This document shows positions 19,201 through 27,900 of a DNA stretch of 64,000 bases, piece by piece; within the stretch, counting starts at the first letter, position 1, and the number at the start of each line of letters is the position of its first letter. Source of the DNA: Acidobacteriota bacterium (GTDB lineage Bacteria > Acidobacteriota > Vicinamibacteria > Vicinamibacterales > CAVVIG01); assembly GCA_003222395.1 (NCBI GenBank), contig QHWB01000030.1:368593-432592 (forward strand). Direction: 5' to 3'. Made by a program: the position numbers and the translations under genes. The notes beneath the pieces were generated by a model that had not been told where the DNA came from, searched no databases, and saw nothing but the letters and a program-made list of their open reading frames with translations.

Positions 19201-19733
19201 GATCCGCCGAGCAAACCTTTGTCCTTGACGTTGAGGAAGTCGGGAGCGCTGACGCCCGGCATCAGCGTCGCGAGCTGCAGGAAATTCCGGCCGTTCAGCG
19301 GCAGCTCGCGCACCATCTCGCCGGTGACGACGCCCGAGACGTCGCCGCCGATCGTTTTCACCGGCGCGCTGGAGGCTTCGACGTTGACCACCTCACTGAG
19401 CTGACCGGTGCCGAGCTCGAAATCGATTCCGAGATCGTCGGCGACACGGAGCACCACGCCGGTGCGCGATCCGGCCTTGAAGCCTTGCAATTCCGCCGCG
19501 ACCTTGTAGCGGCCGACGGGCAAATCCGGCACCGAGTACACGCCAGCGGAGTTCGTGACGACGGTGCGCGAGAGACCGGTATCCTCGTTCGATACCGTGA
19601 CGGTTGCGCCGGGCAGCACCGCCTGCGTGGCATCTCTCACGGTGCCGCGAATGCTGCCGGTGGATCGCTGTGCGTGAGCAGGAGCAGCGAAGAAGATCGA
19701 CGAAACGAGCAGGACCAGGACCGGCTTCCGCAT
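16272..19733 (-). CDS. TonB-dependent receptor, Oar-like, complete
   Basis: 1153 residues. The order is: signal peptide (VLVLLVSSIFFAAPAHA), carboxypeptidase-regulatory-like beta-sandwich (residues ~24-105; GSIRGTVRDATQAVLPGATV), plug domain (~130-240, with ELPLNGRNFLQLATLMPGV and QINIVTRGGTNRFNGSVFY), then a long beta-barrel ending in GFKLLF, with the terminal Phe used for outer-membrane assembly. Proteins of this type import glycans or peptides with TonB energy. The GH3 gene downstream suggests a glucoside or oligosaccharide substrate. It is transcribed from a strong promoter at 19779-19807 that carries a possible ROK operator. It is the same family as the partial receptor at the left edge, but the visible segments are clearly different in sequence. 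Confidence 0.95.
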   Translation of the reverse strand: MRKPVLVLLVSSIFFAAPAHAQRSTGSIRGTVRDATQAVLPGATVTVSNEDTGLSRTVVTNSAGVYSVPDLPVGRYKVAAELQGFKAGSRTGVVLRVADDLGIDFELGTGQLSEVVNVEASSAPVKTIGGDVSGVVTGEMVRELPLNGRNFLQLATLMPGVSAPDFLNVKDKGLLGGSDLSVSGSDVTANMWTVDGANNNDVGSNRTILVYPSLEAIEEFKILRNSYGPEFGGAGGAQINIVTRGGTNRFNGSVFYSGRNDALNKKNYFLEKADQPKEKLRRNDFGATFGGPLIKDKLHFFGNVEWNLEDRGTARTAFVPTEAERNGDFSGARIAGCSPPIPVDPLSGEPFPGNRIPANRLSPAGQLYLKLYPLPNVTPAAGSCNNWVTSVVSPIRYNQQSFRADWTISQASRLLVRYTHDTWKNNAPNVQSNLWGDDPFPAVDSNWDQPSRSFVASLNQSLGTNGTNSLQFSYSANKIIITRGGTDPGLDDQILGAFQPVFPLSAKQYGAQTSHPVFWGGQGYGPLWNEAPFLNNQDLFIVKDDYSKVFGKHLVKVGALATLPDSRKNEDTDGNGSDMNSRFWGSAGVNGWGSNTGNVLADFLLRDMTWGFSEASTSRSAQQRWRDVEFYAADSWQASRRVTLDYGVRYSMFFNPYTTDNKLTSFVPELFNPALGADPCNGLLQPPGTNWCKQAGAKGGADGPNRSLMNQDLNNIAPRIGVAWDLSGDGKTALRAGVGQFFLRERLSPVLSIATNPPFVSTLNGIRKLDTTAEPCDGCFGTTLGAPQRGREVNERTPNNWQWNVMLQHEVWRNTTIEVGYVANYGYNLLKTHVANQVLSGDINHNGIDDRLEYVVTTPANAELRQFGVFGNNNIGIWDHNGRSTYHSLQTQFVSRFGRGSQFQTSYTLSRSRSNLNLTDSGGAPAQGNSTVDNQNPDLDWGRPETGRTHIFNASLIWLLPNLEGRSSAVRGVLGDWEVATIVGAATGQPLTAFAGSLPGLNGGPSGTGYTDNQMPNRVASEACTPSGGVAEQIINPSAYTLNGFQLGTIGSARRGDCTGPAYFQADVAFYKNFPIGANRKLQLRWDIFNIFNNTNFMFAGMETTIRPSTVTLNNSDASKATAITSATIPTSFGQATRTRDPLQMQIGFKLLF

Positions 19734-19755
19734 GCGTGGGCGCCTCCCTGAGCTT

Positions 19756-19777
19756 CCTAAAACTACTTAAGAAAGTG
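19756..19777. promoter_or_regulatory. Candidate ROK-type operator at the TonB receptor promoter
   Basis: A 22-bp site reading ...AAAAC...TTAAGAAAGTG on the plus strand. It sits across the expected transcription start of the receptor gene and matches two sites at the ROK/GH2 locus (29147-29168 at 14 of 22 positions, 29191-29212 at 15 of 22). The position would suit repression. Regulator assignment is inference. Confidence 0.45.
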
Positions 19778-19778
19778 C

Positions 19779-19807
19779 TATTATGATCACCGCCGACCGA
19801 CTGTCAA
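19779..19807 (-). promoter_or_regulatory. Sigma-70-like promoter of the TonB receptor gene
   Basis: On the minus strand a perfect -35 TTGACA (19807-19802) is followed after 17 bases by ATAATA (19784-19779), or after 16 bases by CATAAT. This is the best promoter in the window, with start of transcription expected near 19772, about 39 bases before the ATG. Confidence 0.75.
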
Positions 19808-19816
19808 GCGCTTTTG

Positions 19817-21976
19817 GTGGACCCCCTGGAACAATGCCCCTTCCGCGTGCAGCGATCGACCGCACACACCATCGCCGTCGTCGTCGGCCTCGCGGTCCTG
19901 GCCGGTTCCTGCCGCTGGGTTCGGTCGGAACCGGGCGTCCGTCGCCACGCCGGTCTTGACGTTCTCCTTATTACTATCGACACGCTCCGCGCCGACGCCG
20001 TCGGAGCGTACGGAAACAGCCGCGCCAGCACGCCGTCGATCGATCGCCTCGCTGCGGCCGGCGTCCGGTTCGCCGACGCACACGCGCACAACGTCACCAC
20101 GCTCGCCTCGCACGCGAACATTCTGTCGGGCCGGTACCCGACCGACCACGGCGTGCGCGACAACTCCGGCTTTCGTTTTCCGGCGACGATCGACACGCTG
20201 GCGACGGTGCTGAAGGCGCGCGGCTATCGCACGGGCGCGTTCGTCAGCGCGTATCCGCTCGACTCACGATTCGGCCTCGACCGCGGGTTCGACGCGTACG
20301 ACGACAGCTTCGTCGACGCTCAGCCCCGGCCCGCGTTTCTCGAGCAGGAGCGGCGCGGCGCCGAAACCGTCGCGCTCGCGAAGCGGTGGCTCGATGCCGG
20401 CGCGAAGGATCAGCCGTACTTTTGCTGGGTGCACCTGTACGAGCCGCATTTCCCCTACGCACCCCCTGAACCATTCGCGTCCCGGTTTCTTGCCGACCCG
20501 TACCTCGGCGAAGTTGCTGCCGTCGACGCGGCGATCGCTCCGCTGCTCGAGTCGATCGCGGCGGCACGCAATGGCCGGCAACCGCTGGTGGTGCTCACGG
20601 CCGATCACGGCGAATCGCTCGGCGAGCACGGAGAGACCACGCATGGAATCTTCGCCTACGAGGCGACGCTCAGCGTTCCGCTCATCGTGTTTCAGCCGGA
20701 ACTCTTCAAAGCCCGCGTCGTAAAGGAGCCCGCACGGCATGTCGACGTCTTCCCGACGATTCTCGACGCGCTCGCGATTCGCGTGCCCGACGCGCTGGCC
20801 GGTCGCAGCCTGCTGACGCTCGCGGCCGGCGTTTCCGCTGACAGCGCGCACACCGACAGGTCGTCGCAGCCAATCTATTTCGAAGCGCTGTCGGCAAATC
20901 TGAACCGTGGATGGGCGCCGCTAGGCGGTCTCATTCGAGATCGAATGAAGTACATCGACCTCCCGATTCCCGAGTTGTACGACCTTCAACGCGACTCGAA
21001 CGAGCAGCAGAACCTCGCAGACTCTCAGCCGCAGCGCGTCGAAGAAATGCGCGGCCTCCTCAATACCTTTCGCGCGAGCGATCGGCGGGCGGAACGCCGG
21101 CCCGAGGCTGCAGACGCACTCGAGCGTCTGCACAGCGTCGGCTATACGAGCGCAGTCGTTGCGCCCACGACGCGGTACACCGAGGCCGACGATCCGAAGC
21201 GTCTCATCGGCCTGGATGCGATGCTGCAGGATGTCCTCCGCTTGTATCTCGCCGGCGATCTGCGGGCCGCGATCGCGCGCTGTCGCGAGCTCGTAGAACG
21301 CAGGCCGACGATGGCCGTCTCGCTGCTCGAGCTCGCGCATCTCGAACGCGAGAGCGGAAACCTGGCAGCCGGGATCGACGCGCTTCGCCGCGCCGCAGCG
21401 CTGACTGCCGGGGACGCGCAGACCATGTCGCTGCTCGCCGCGTATTTGACGCAGGCGGGGCGCGCGCGCGAAGCCGTCGACCTGCTGGAGCCGTACAGCC
21501 GGCGCGAGCCGGCGGATCCGCAAGTGCTCACATCGCGCGCCATGGCGCTTGCGGCCGCCGGCCGCACCTCCGATGCGCTATCGACGCTCGAGCAGGCGCG
21601 GCGCCACGATCCGACCAATGCGATGCTGCATGTGGAGTCGGGCACGGTCTACCTCATGGCCGGCGATCGCGCCCACGCGCGCGAGGAATTCCAGGCGGCG
21701 CTCGCGCTCAATCCGGCCGCCGCGCGCGCACACAGCTCGCTCGGAGTGATCGCGTCGGAAGACGGACGCACCGATGAAGCCATCGCGCAATGGAGAGACG
21801 CGCTGAAAGCCGATCCGCGCGAAGCGGGAAAGCTGTTCGCATTCACCGAATTTTTACGGCAGAAAGGTCGCGACGCCGAGGCGCGCCCGTTTCTCGAGCT
21901 GTTCGTCGCTTCGGCATCTCAACAGCAGTACGCGCGTGAGCTCGAGCGCGCTCGCGAGTGGCTTGGCCGTCCGTAG
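19817..21976 (+). CDS. Exported sulfatase/alkaline-phosphatase-fold protein with C-terminal TPR
   Basis: 719 residues. Metal-site motifs of the alkaline phosphatase superfamily are clear: ITIDTLRADAVGAYG and LTADHGESLGEHG. At the nucleophile position it reads NVTTLASHANILSGRYP: a Thr-Leu-x-Ser-His pattern instead of C/S-x-P-x-R, so it cannot be matured to formylglycine and is not a classical sulfatase. Phosphatase, phosphodiesterase or transferase chemistry is more likely. TPR repeats fill residues ~465-715. The N-terminus has a hydrophobic helix ending in VLAGSC, a possible lipobox. GTG 19817 is used; GTG 19847 would give a shorter, more usual signal sequence. The gene is divergent from the TonB receptor. 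Its stop codon TAG lies within the left arm of a dispersed palindromic repeat. Confidence 0.87.
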   Translation: MDPLEQCPFRVQRSTAHTIAVVVGLAVLAGSCRWVRSEPGVRRHAGLDVLLITIDTLRADAVGAYGNSRASTPSIDRLAAAGVRFADAHAHNVTTLASHANILSGRYPTDHGVRDNSGFRFPATIDTLATVLKARGYRTGAFVSAYPLDSRFGLDRGFDAYDDSFVDAQPRPAFLEQERRGAETVALAKRWLDAGAKDQPYFCWVHLYEPHFPYAPPEPFASRFLADPYLGEVAAVDAAIAPLLESIAAARNGRQPLVVLTADHGESLGEHGETTHGIFAYEATLSVPLIVFQPELFKARVVKEPARHVDVFPTILDALAIRVPDALAGRSLLTLAAGVSADSAHTDRSSQPIYFEALSANLNRGWAPLGGLIRDRMKYIDLPIPELYDLQRDSNEQQNLADSQPQRVEEMRGLLNTFRASDRRAERRPEAADALERLHSVGYTSAVVAPTTRYTEADDPKRLIGLDAMLQDVLRLYLAGDLRAAIARCRELVERRPTMAVSLLELAHLERESGNLAAGIDALRRAAALTAGDAQTMSLLAAYLTQAGRAREAVDLLEPYSRREPADPQVLTSRAMALAAAGRTSDALSTLEQARRHDPTNAMLHVESGTVYLMAGDRAHAREEFQAALALNPAAARAHSSLGVIASEDGRTDEAIAQWRDALKADPREAGKLFAFTEFLRQKGRDAEARPFLELFVASASQQQYARELERAREWLGRP

Positions 21977-22043
21977 CGCGAGGCTTTCAGCCGAGCGGCA
22001 GACGCTCGCCTGAAAGGCGCTCGCCTGAAAGGCTCGCGCTACG
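21972..22043. repeat. REP-like palindromic repeat, copy 1
   Basis: CGTAGCGCGAGGCTTTCAG (21972-21990) is repeated inverted with one mismatch at 22025-22043. Between the arms lies a 15-bp direct repeat, CGCTCGCCTGAAAGG, twice (22003-22017 and 22018-22032). The core GCGCGAGGCTT is shared with the element at 27821-27885. The left arm supplies the stop codon of the preceding gene. Confidence 0.7.
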
Positions 22044-22093
22044 TATCGGGCCACAGACGGTTTGCTGAGATAGAATCGCCGCACAACTGAACG

Positions 22094-24316
22094 ATGTTTG
22101 CTCCGTTCTCCCGGATCTGGATCGCATGCGCAGTGGTGATGGCCATCGGCGCGTCCTCGTCCGCCGCACAGAACGCACCCGATCCTCTCGCTGCCGTTGA
22201 CGCTGAAATCTCCGCCGCCGAGGACAGCCTGAGAGCCGGCGAGCTCGAGATCGCGGAGAGCCGTTATCGCTCCGCGCTCGCGGCCGGCTGGATGCTGATG
22301 GGCGCGCTCGACGCCGCCGACGGCCGGCTCGCCGACGCGCGCGACGCGTTCCTGCGGGCGTCGACCTCCGCCTTCGACGCGCGCTCCGCGCTGCAATCGT
22401 TGGCGCTCATCCACTTGCGGATGGGCGACGCCGCGAGCGCTGTCACTCTTCTCACTCGTCTGAGCGGCACGAGTCCCGGAGACGTACCGAATCGGCGGCT
22501 GCTGGCGCAGGCGCTCGCGGCCAATGGTCAGGCCGCGGAGGCGGTTCAGGAGCTGGAGGAAACCGCGCACGCGCGGCCGGACGATCCGGAGATCAAGTAC
22601 ACCCTCGCGTCGGGGTACCTGCGGCTGAAGCAAATCGATTCCGCGGAGCGTCTCTTCGGCGAGGTAGCGACCGCACGGCCACTGCCCGAGACGTACGTCC
22701 TGATCGGTCGAACGTACCGCGATGCCGGCCAATACGATCGAGCGCGGCGCGCCCTCGCCGTCGCGCTGCAGAAGGATCCGCGCGTCCGCCGCGCGCATTA
22801 CTACCTTGGGACGATCGCGATCATCGAGGACGGTGTGCTCCGGCTCGACGAGGCGATCGCCGAGTTCCAGCAGGAGCTGCGGCTCGTGCCGACCGATCCG
22901 GCGACGAACCTGCGCCTCGGGATTGCGCTGGTCGAAGCGCGTCGAGACGACGCTGCGCTGCCCGCGCTCGAAGCCGCTGTTCGTACGGACCCTCCGCCGC
23001 CTGAGGCCTTGTACTACCTTGGCCGCTGTCAGCTCGCGCTGGATCGGGCGGCGAGCGCGGTGACGTCGTTCCGGCGAGCGCTGGAGCTCGAAGCCGCGTC
23101 GCCGCGCATCGACAACGGACGGCTGCGAAGCGTCCACTATCAGCTCGCGCTCGCGCTGCAAAAGACCGGCGCAGCCGAGGAAGCCGCGGCGCATTTCGCC
23201 GAAGCCGAACGCTTCTCGGCCAAACTGACGGCCACCGAGCGCCAGCGCCTCGGGCGGTATCTTGCCGACACTCAGGATCCCGCTGACATGATCGCCGCCT
23301 CGCCGGCCCTCGACGTCTCGCCGTTGTCCGGCCTCACTCCGGACCAGCGCGCCGACGTGGCGCGTCGTACCAGGACCGCGCTCGCGCGCGCCTGCCTGAA
23401 CCTTGGCGTGATGCACGCGCAGAAGCAGCGATTTACAAGGGCCGCCGAGTTCTTCGATCAGGCCGTCACGGCCGACGCCGATTTTCCCCAGGCGCAGTAC
23501 TCGCTGGGCGTCGCCTACTTCAACTCGCAGCAGTACGCCAGGGCCGTTCGGCCGCTCGCGCGCGCGCTCGACGCCGATCGTGCGAGCACGCTGGTCAGGC
23601 GCATGCTCGCGATCGCATATCTCAACACCGAGGCGTACGGACAATCGGCCGCGCTCCTCGCCGACGATCCGCAGCGCGACGCCGATTCATCGCTGCAGTA
23701 CGCGTATGGCCTCGCGCTCGTCCGGAGCGGCCGCGCCGCGGACGCGGAGGCGATTTTCTCCCGTCTGCTCGGCGAGCATGCGAACAGCCCTGAAGTCAGC
23801 GTCGTGCTCGGCCACGTGTACGCGCAGCAGGGCAACTACGACGCGGCGATCGAGGCGCTCCAGCGCGCGCTGCAGTTGAGGCGCGACGTTGCCGACGCGA
23901 ACAGCGCGCTCGGCCTGATCTATCTGAAGCAGGGAAAGCTGTCCGACGCGGACGCCGCGCTGCGCGCCGAGCTCACGCACCATCCGGCCGATGTCAAGGC
24001 GCGGCACACGCTGGCGACCGTCCTCGATCTCGAGGGACGCGCGGATCAGGCGCTCGTCGAAGCGCGGACGGTCGTCAAAGCGAATCCGGAGTTCGCCGAC
24101 GCGCGGTACCTCCTCGGAAAACTCCTGCTCGCGGGCGGCGCGCTCGACGAGGCGGCGATGCACCTCGAAGCGGCCGCCCGGACCGCGCCGCAGGACGCGA
24201 ACATCCATTACCAGCTGGCGCGGGCGTACGAAAAGATCGGACGCGCCGAGCTCGCTGAAAAGGAATTCGCGATCTATCGCGACCTCAAAGACAAACAGCG
24301 GGGTAAGACGCCGTGA
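22094..24316 (+). CDS. Exported TPR protein
   Basis: 740 residues. The signal peptide is [17 protein letters not shown]. The rest is alpha-helical and built of about 15 TPR-like repeats in two blocks (residues ~50-380 and ~425-735), for example [29 protein letters not shown] and [22 protein letters not shown]-type units. No enzyme motif is present. TPR superhelices bind other proteins, so it is probably a periplasmic scaffold. It is the first of three genes joined by stop-start overlaps: its TGA (24314-24316) shares the A with the ATG of the next gene. A REP-like element separates it from the phosphatase-fold gene upstream, and the two may be separately expressed. Confidence 0.88.
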   Translation: MFAPFSRIWIACAVVMAIGASSSAAQNAPDPLAAVDAEISAAEDSLRAGELEIAESRYRSALAAGWMLMGALDAADGRLADARDAFLRASTSAFDARSALQSLALIHLRMGDAASAVTLLTRLSGTSPGDVPNRRLLAQALAANGQAAEAVQELEETAHARPDDPEIKYTLASGYLRLKQIDSAERLFGEVATARPLPETYVLIGRTYRDAGQYDRARRALAVALQKDPRVRRAHYYLGTIAIIEDGVLRLDEAIAEFQQELRLVPTDPATNLRLGIALVEARRDDAALPALEAAVRTDPPPPEALYYLGRCQLALDRAASAVTSFRRALELEAASPRIDNGRLRSVHYQLALALQKTGAAEEAAAHFAEAERFSAKLTATERQRLGRYLADTQDPADMIAASPALDVSPLSGLTPDQRADVARRTRTALARACLNLGVMHAQKQRFTRAAEFFDQAVTADADFPQAQYSLGVAYFNSQQYARAVRPLARALDADRASTLVRRMLAIAYLNTEAYGQSAALLADDPQRDADSSLQYAYGLALVRSGRAADAEAIFSRLLGEHANSPEVSVVLGHVYAQQGNYDAAIEALQRALQLRRDVADANSALGLIYLKQGKLSDADAALRAELTHHPADVKARHTLATVLDLEGRADQALVEARTVVKANPEFADARYLLGKLLLAGGALDEAAMHLEAAARTAPQDANIHYQLARAYEKIGRAELAEKEFAIYRDLKDKQRGKTP

Positions 24317-25185
24317 TGCGGCGAAGGCTTGCGCCGGCGCTGCTGCTCTCGATCGCCGTCGCGCATCCTGTCGGCGCGGGCGTGTCCGCCCAGGCTGCAG
24401 ATGCCGCAACGCCGTCGGTCCGCGAACTGCTGCAGACGGCGCGCGGTCAGATGCAGCGCGGCGACCGCTCGGGCGCGCTCGAATCGCTGGGGCGCGCGCG
24501 CGTCCTCGCGCCCAATTCCGAAGAAGTCCTCAGCGCGTTCGCGCAGGTGGCGCTCGCGGCGCGGATGCTCGCGCCCGCGATCGCGACGCTCGATGCCCTG
24601 ACGCGCATGTGCTCGACCGTCTCGCAGTATCACTACCTGCTCGGCGTCGCGTTGATGGAGGGCGGCGACATGCCCGCGGCGATCGAATCGCTGCAGCAGG
24701 CGGATCGGCTCGAGCCCGAACGGTCGTTGACGCTGATGGCGCTCGGCCTCGCCGAGAACAATCGCAAGCAGTACGCCGATGCGAAGCGTGCGCTCGTGCA
24801 CGCGCTCGATCTCGAGCCGGAAAACATCGACGCCCTGGCCGCGCTTGCGGAAGCCGAAGCGGGCCTCGACGAGCTCGCGCCGGCGGAAGATCACGCGCGC
24901 CGCGCGCTCCGACGCGCCGTGGCGCATCCGACGGCGAACCTCGTGATGGGCATCGTCTCGATGAAACGCGAACGCTACGCAGAGGCGCGCGAGGCGCTGG
25001 ACAAGGCGATCGCGGCGAACCCGGATTCGCCGGCCGCGCATTATCAATTGAGCCTCGCGTACGCGCGACTCGGCGACGAGGCGAACGCAAAGCGACACGT
25101 GCAGTTGTACCAGCAGAAACTGCGCGAGGCGGAAGAACGGATGAAGACACTGCGCGCCGCCACGTCCAGCGAAAGATTGCGGTAA
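24316..25185 (+). CDS. Small exported TPR protein
   Basis: 289 residues. The start ATG 24316 overlaps the previous stop as TGATG, indicating translational coupling. A signal peptide ([21 protein letters not shown]) is followed by about six TPR units (residues ~35-270) such as [20 protein letters not shown] and [20 protein letters not shown]. The C-terminus is charged ([15 protein letters not shown]). It probably works with its TPR neighbour and the CRTAC1 protein encoded next; its TAA overlaps that gene's ATG as TAATG. Confidence 0.87.
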   Translation: MRRRLAPALLLSIAVAHPVGAGVSAQAADAATPSVRELLQTARGQMQRGDRSGALESLGRARVLAPNSEEVLSAFAQVALAARMLAPAIATLDALTRMCSTVSQYHYLLGVALMEGGDMPAAIESLQQADRLEPERSLTLMALGLAENNRKQYADAKRALVHALDLEPENIDALAALAEAEAGLDELAPAEDHARRALRRAVAHPTANLVMGIVSMKRERYAEAREALDKAIAANPDSPAAHYQLSLAYARLGDEANAKRHVQLYQQKLREAEERMKTLRAATSSERLR

Positions 25186-26840
25186 TGCGATCCGTTGTCG
25201 CACTCGCCGGCGCTGTGGCTGCGGGCGCCCTGGCGCTCGCGGCGTCGCAGCCGGTCCTGTTTCGCGACATCACCGCTGAAGCGGGGATTACCTTTCAGCA
25301 TCACGCGGCGCCCGAGAAGAAATACATCGTCGAATCGATGAGCGGCGGCGTCGCGCTGTTCGATTACGACCGCGACGGGCTGCTCGACATCTACTTCGTC
25401 GATTCGCTGACCGTTGCGACGGCGAAGGATCCGACGGCGGCGCGCAGCGCGTTGTATCGCAACCTCGGGAACGGCAAATTCGCCGACGTCACCGACAAGT
25501 CGGGGCTCGCCCACCCCGGCTGGGGCATGGGCGTGTGCACCGCCGACGTGGACGGCGACGGCTGGGAAGATCTGTACGTGACGGGACTCGGGAAAAACCG
25601 CTTGTATCGCAACAATCACGACGGCACGTTCACCGACATCGCGGAGCAGGCGGGTGTTGCCGGCAGCGGATGGTCCGCCGGCTGCGGCTTCGCCGATTAC
25701 GATCGGGACGGCCGGCTCGATTTGTTCGTCAGCCGCTACGTCAAAATCGATCTCGATCATCTGCCGGAGTTCGGCAGGGACAAGACGTGCGAGTACCGCG
25801 GCATCGCCGTGCAGTGCGGCCCGCGGGGACTCACGGGCGAATCGGATTTCCTGTTTCACAACGACGGGAACGGCCGCTTCACCGAGGTCTCGAAACAGGC
25901 GGGCGTCTCCGATCCGAATGGGTATTTCGGGCTGGGCGTCGCATGGTTCGATTACAACGGCGACCTCTGGCCGGACCTGTACGTCGCCAACGACTCGACG
26001 GCAAACTTTCTTTACCGCAACAACGGCGACGGCACGTTCAAGGAAGTCGCGTTTCCCACCGGCGTCGCGGTGAGCGAGGACGGCGCCGAGCAGGGCAGCA
26101 TGGGCGTGGCGCTCGGCGATTATCTGAACACCGGCCGGCTGAGCCTGTTCGTCACGAATTTCTCCGAGGAGTACAACGATCTCTACCGCCACGACGGCGA
26201 TCACTTCACCGATGTGTCGTTCGGCTCGAAAACAGCTCCGAGCAGCCTTCCGTTCGTCGGCTGGGGCACGGGGTTTTTCGACTACGACAACGACGGACTG
26301 CTCGATCTCATCGTCGTGAACGGCCACGTGTACCCGCAGCTCGACAAAGTGCGGCTTGGCGCGTCAGCCGGTTATCGTCAGCGCAAGCTCCTCTATCACA
26401 ATCGCGGCGACGGGACGTTCGACGAGGTCGCCGCGCAGTACGGCCGCGTGATGATCGACGAGCGCGTCGGCCGAGGGCTCGCCGTGGGCGATCTCGACAA
26501 CGACGGTCGTCTGGACATCGTGATCAACAACCTCGATGGCGTCCCCGAAGTGCTGCACAACGAGCTGGCCGATCGCGGCAACTGGCTCCTGGTGAAGCTG
26601 ACCGGCCCGCGCGGCAACACCGATGCGATCGGGGCGGTCGTGACGGCGCGCGCCGGCGCGGTGACGGAAACGCGCGTCGTCCAGAGCGGAACGAGCTACA
26701 TCTCTCAGAACGACATGCGCCTGCACTTCGGGCTTGGATCGGCTGCGCAGGTGGAGTTGCTCGACGTCCGGTGGCCCGACGGCACGACGTCGAAGATGAC
26801 GAACGTGAAAGCGAATCAGATTGTGGCGATCAAGCGATAG
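25185..26840 (+). CDS. CRTAC1-family exported beta-propeller protein (FG-GAP/VCBS + ASPIC/UnbV)
   Basis: 551 residues. The start is ATG 25185, overlapping the preceding stop; a longer frame extends upstream but is a shadow of the TPR gene. The signal peptide is [17 protein letters not shown]. It is followed by [13 protein letters not shown]-like family opening residues, blades with calcium-loop motifs ([54 protein letters not shown]), and the C-terminal ASPIC/UnbV domain ([32 protein letters not shown]). It is the paralogue of the protein encoded at 8685-10373 and likewise sits at the end or middle of a TPR gene set. The function is unknown; surface or periplasmic binding is inferred. Confidence 0.92.
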   Translation: MRSVVALAGAVAAGALALAASQPVLFRDITAEAGITFQHHAAPEKKYIVESMSGGVALFDYDRDGLLDIYFVDSLTVATAKDPTAARSALYRNLGNGKFADVTDKSGLAHPGWGMGVCTADVDGDGWEDLYVTGLGKNRLYRNNHDGTFTDIAEQAGVAGSGWSAGCGFADYDRDGRLDLFVSRYVKIDLDHLPEFGRDKTCEYRGIAVQCGPRGLTGESDFLFHNDGNGRFTEVSKQAGVSDPNGYFGLGVAWFDYNGDLWPDLYVANDSTANFLYRNNGDGTFKEVAFPTGVAVSEDGAEQGSMGVALGDYLNTGRLSLFVTNFSEEYNDLYRHDGDHFTDVSFGSKTAPSSLPFVGWGTGFFDYDNDGLLDLIVVNGHVYPQLDKVRLGASAGYRQRKLLYHNRGDGTFDEVAAQYGRVMIDERVGRGLAVGDLDNDGRLDIVINNLDGVPEVLHNELADRGNWLLVKLTGPRGNTDAIGAVVTARAGAVTETRVVQSGTSYISQNDMRLHFGLGSAAQVELLDVRWPDGTTSKMTNVKANQIVAIKR

Positions 26841-26868
26841 GCGACCCGACCCACCCGACCTACCTGAC
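26841..26868. repeat. Short C-rich repetitive stretch between convergent genes
   Basis: Imperfect GACC/CACC/TACC units between the stops of the CRTAC1 and deacetylase genes. The minus strand has four to five closely spaced G-runs. No stem with a T-run was found, so a terminator is not supported. Confidence 0.35.
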
Positions 26869-27807
26869 CTAGTGCGTGCGCGCCCGCGCGAGATCCCTCC
26901 ACTTCACGAGCGTGAAGTTTTGTTTGCGCAGGAAGTCGCGGAATCGCCGGCTCTTCACGAGATCGAAGTCGGCCTGCCGCCATGCAGCGCCCCAGTTCGG
27001 ATGATCCCACGTCGCGCCGCGCATCTCGTCGTCGTCGTAGGCGAGATGGACGATGAGCTCGTACACACCGGCGGGCAACGGCGTCAGCAGCTTTTCGTAC
27101 GCGGCCGGCCACTCCGCCGCCGGCGCGCCGGGCGCGTCGAGCGAGATCACGCGGTCGACGAGCGCATCGGCCTGCGCCTGACCGGCCCACGGCGATCCAT
27201 CGCCGCCCGCGCGTTCGACCAGGAGCGGGAGGCCGTACGCGGATCCGAGGCGAAGGTAAACCTTCTGAAGCGCCGGCGATCGAAACAGCGTCGCCATGTG
27301 CGAATCGACATGTGTCGGGCGGATGCCAGCCGAGCGTGCCCGATCGATTTGGGCGCGCAGCTCGCGCTCGACCTGATCGGGCTGCGCGTGCGCGACGACT
27401 TCCGTCTCTTCGAGCGGCAGGTACCCGTCTTTGTCGAGTAGCGATCGAACCGCGTCGACAGGGCTGACCGGTCCCCACCGAAATCCGGTCCACTCGCTGT
27501 TCACAGCCAGATGAATGCCGAGATCGGCGTCGGGATGCTCGGCTGCGAAGCGCACGACTTCGGCAAACCACGGACAGGGCACGAGGATGCTCGACGAGGT
27601 GATCCAGTTTTTTTCGAGCGCCTCGAACGTGGCGCGATTGACAGAATGCGCCATGCCGAGATCGTCGGCATGGATGACGAGCAGCCGCGCGCTCGCCGGA
27701 TAGCCGAGCCGCTCCTGAACGCTCCGCGCGCCGTTCTGCGCGCCGACCGAGCTGGCCAGCAGCACGCCGATGCACGCGGGCGCCAGGCGTGAGATCCATC
27801 GCTCCAT
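26869..27807 (-). CDS. Secreted ChbG/HpnK (YdjC)-family carbohydrate deacetylase
   Basis: 312 residues. Family hallmarks are the metal-binding HADDLGMAHSVNRA near residue 46, LGIHLAVNSEW, and THVDSHMATLF. ChbG-type enzymes remove one acetyl group from chitooligosaccharides; others act on different N-acetyl sugars. Unlike E. coli ChbG, which is cytoplasmic, this protein begins with an apparent signal peptide (ISRLAPACIGVLLASSVGAQ). The start ATG 27807 has AGGAGA upstream, and the longer frame to 27888 runs into a palindromic repeat. Together with the GH2 exo-glucosaminidase across the ROK gene, the context suggests deacetylation and breakdown of chitin-derived oligosaccharides outside the cytoplasm. 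Confidence 0.85.
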   Translation of the reverse strand: MERWISRLAPACIGVLLASSVGAQNGARSVQERLGYPASARLLVIHADDLGMAHSVNRATFEALEKNWITSSSILVPCPWFAEVVRFAAEHPDADLGIHLAVNSEWTGFRWGPVSPVDAVRSLLDKDGYLPLEETEVVAHAQPDQVERELRAQIDRARSAGIRPTHVDSHMATLFRSPALQKVYLRLGSAYGLPLLVERAGGDGSPWAGQAQADALVDRVISLDAPGAPAAEWPAAYEKLLTPLPAGVYELIVHLAYDDDEMRGATWDHPNWGAAWRQADFDLVKSRRFRDFLRKQNFTLVKWRDLARARTH

Positions 27808-27820
27808 GTGCTCTCCTAAA

Positions 27821-27885
27821 CGCTCGGCTGCAGCCCTCGCGCTCCACGTCCGACCAACCGGAGCGCGAGGCTTCAACCCGAGCGA
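27821..27885. repeat. REP-like palindromic repeat, copy 2
   Basis: Two 25-base arms, CGCTCGGCTGCAGCCCTCGC... (27821-27845) and ...GAGCGCGAGGCTTCAACCCG... (27860-27884), pair at 20 of 25 positions around a 14-base loop. The right arm resembles the left arm of the repeat at 21972-21990 (GCGCGAGGCTT, then CCGAGCG). It separates the ROK gene from the deacetylase gene. Confidence 0.65.
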
Positions 27886-27900
27886 CACTGCCGCGCGCGT

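Noticed and set aside
19814-19816. TTG as start of the phosphatase-fold gene
   Set aside because: GTG follows immediately and a further GTG at 19847 gives a more usual signal sequence; neither TTG nor its context has a Shine-Dalgarno.
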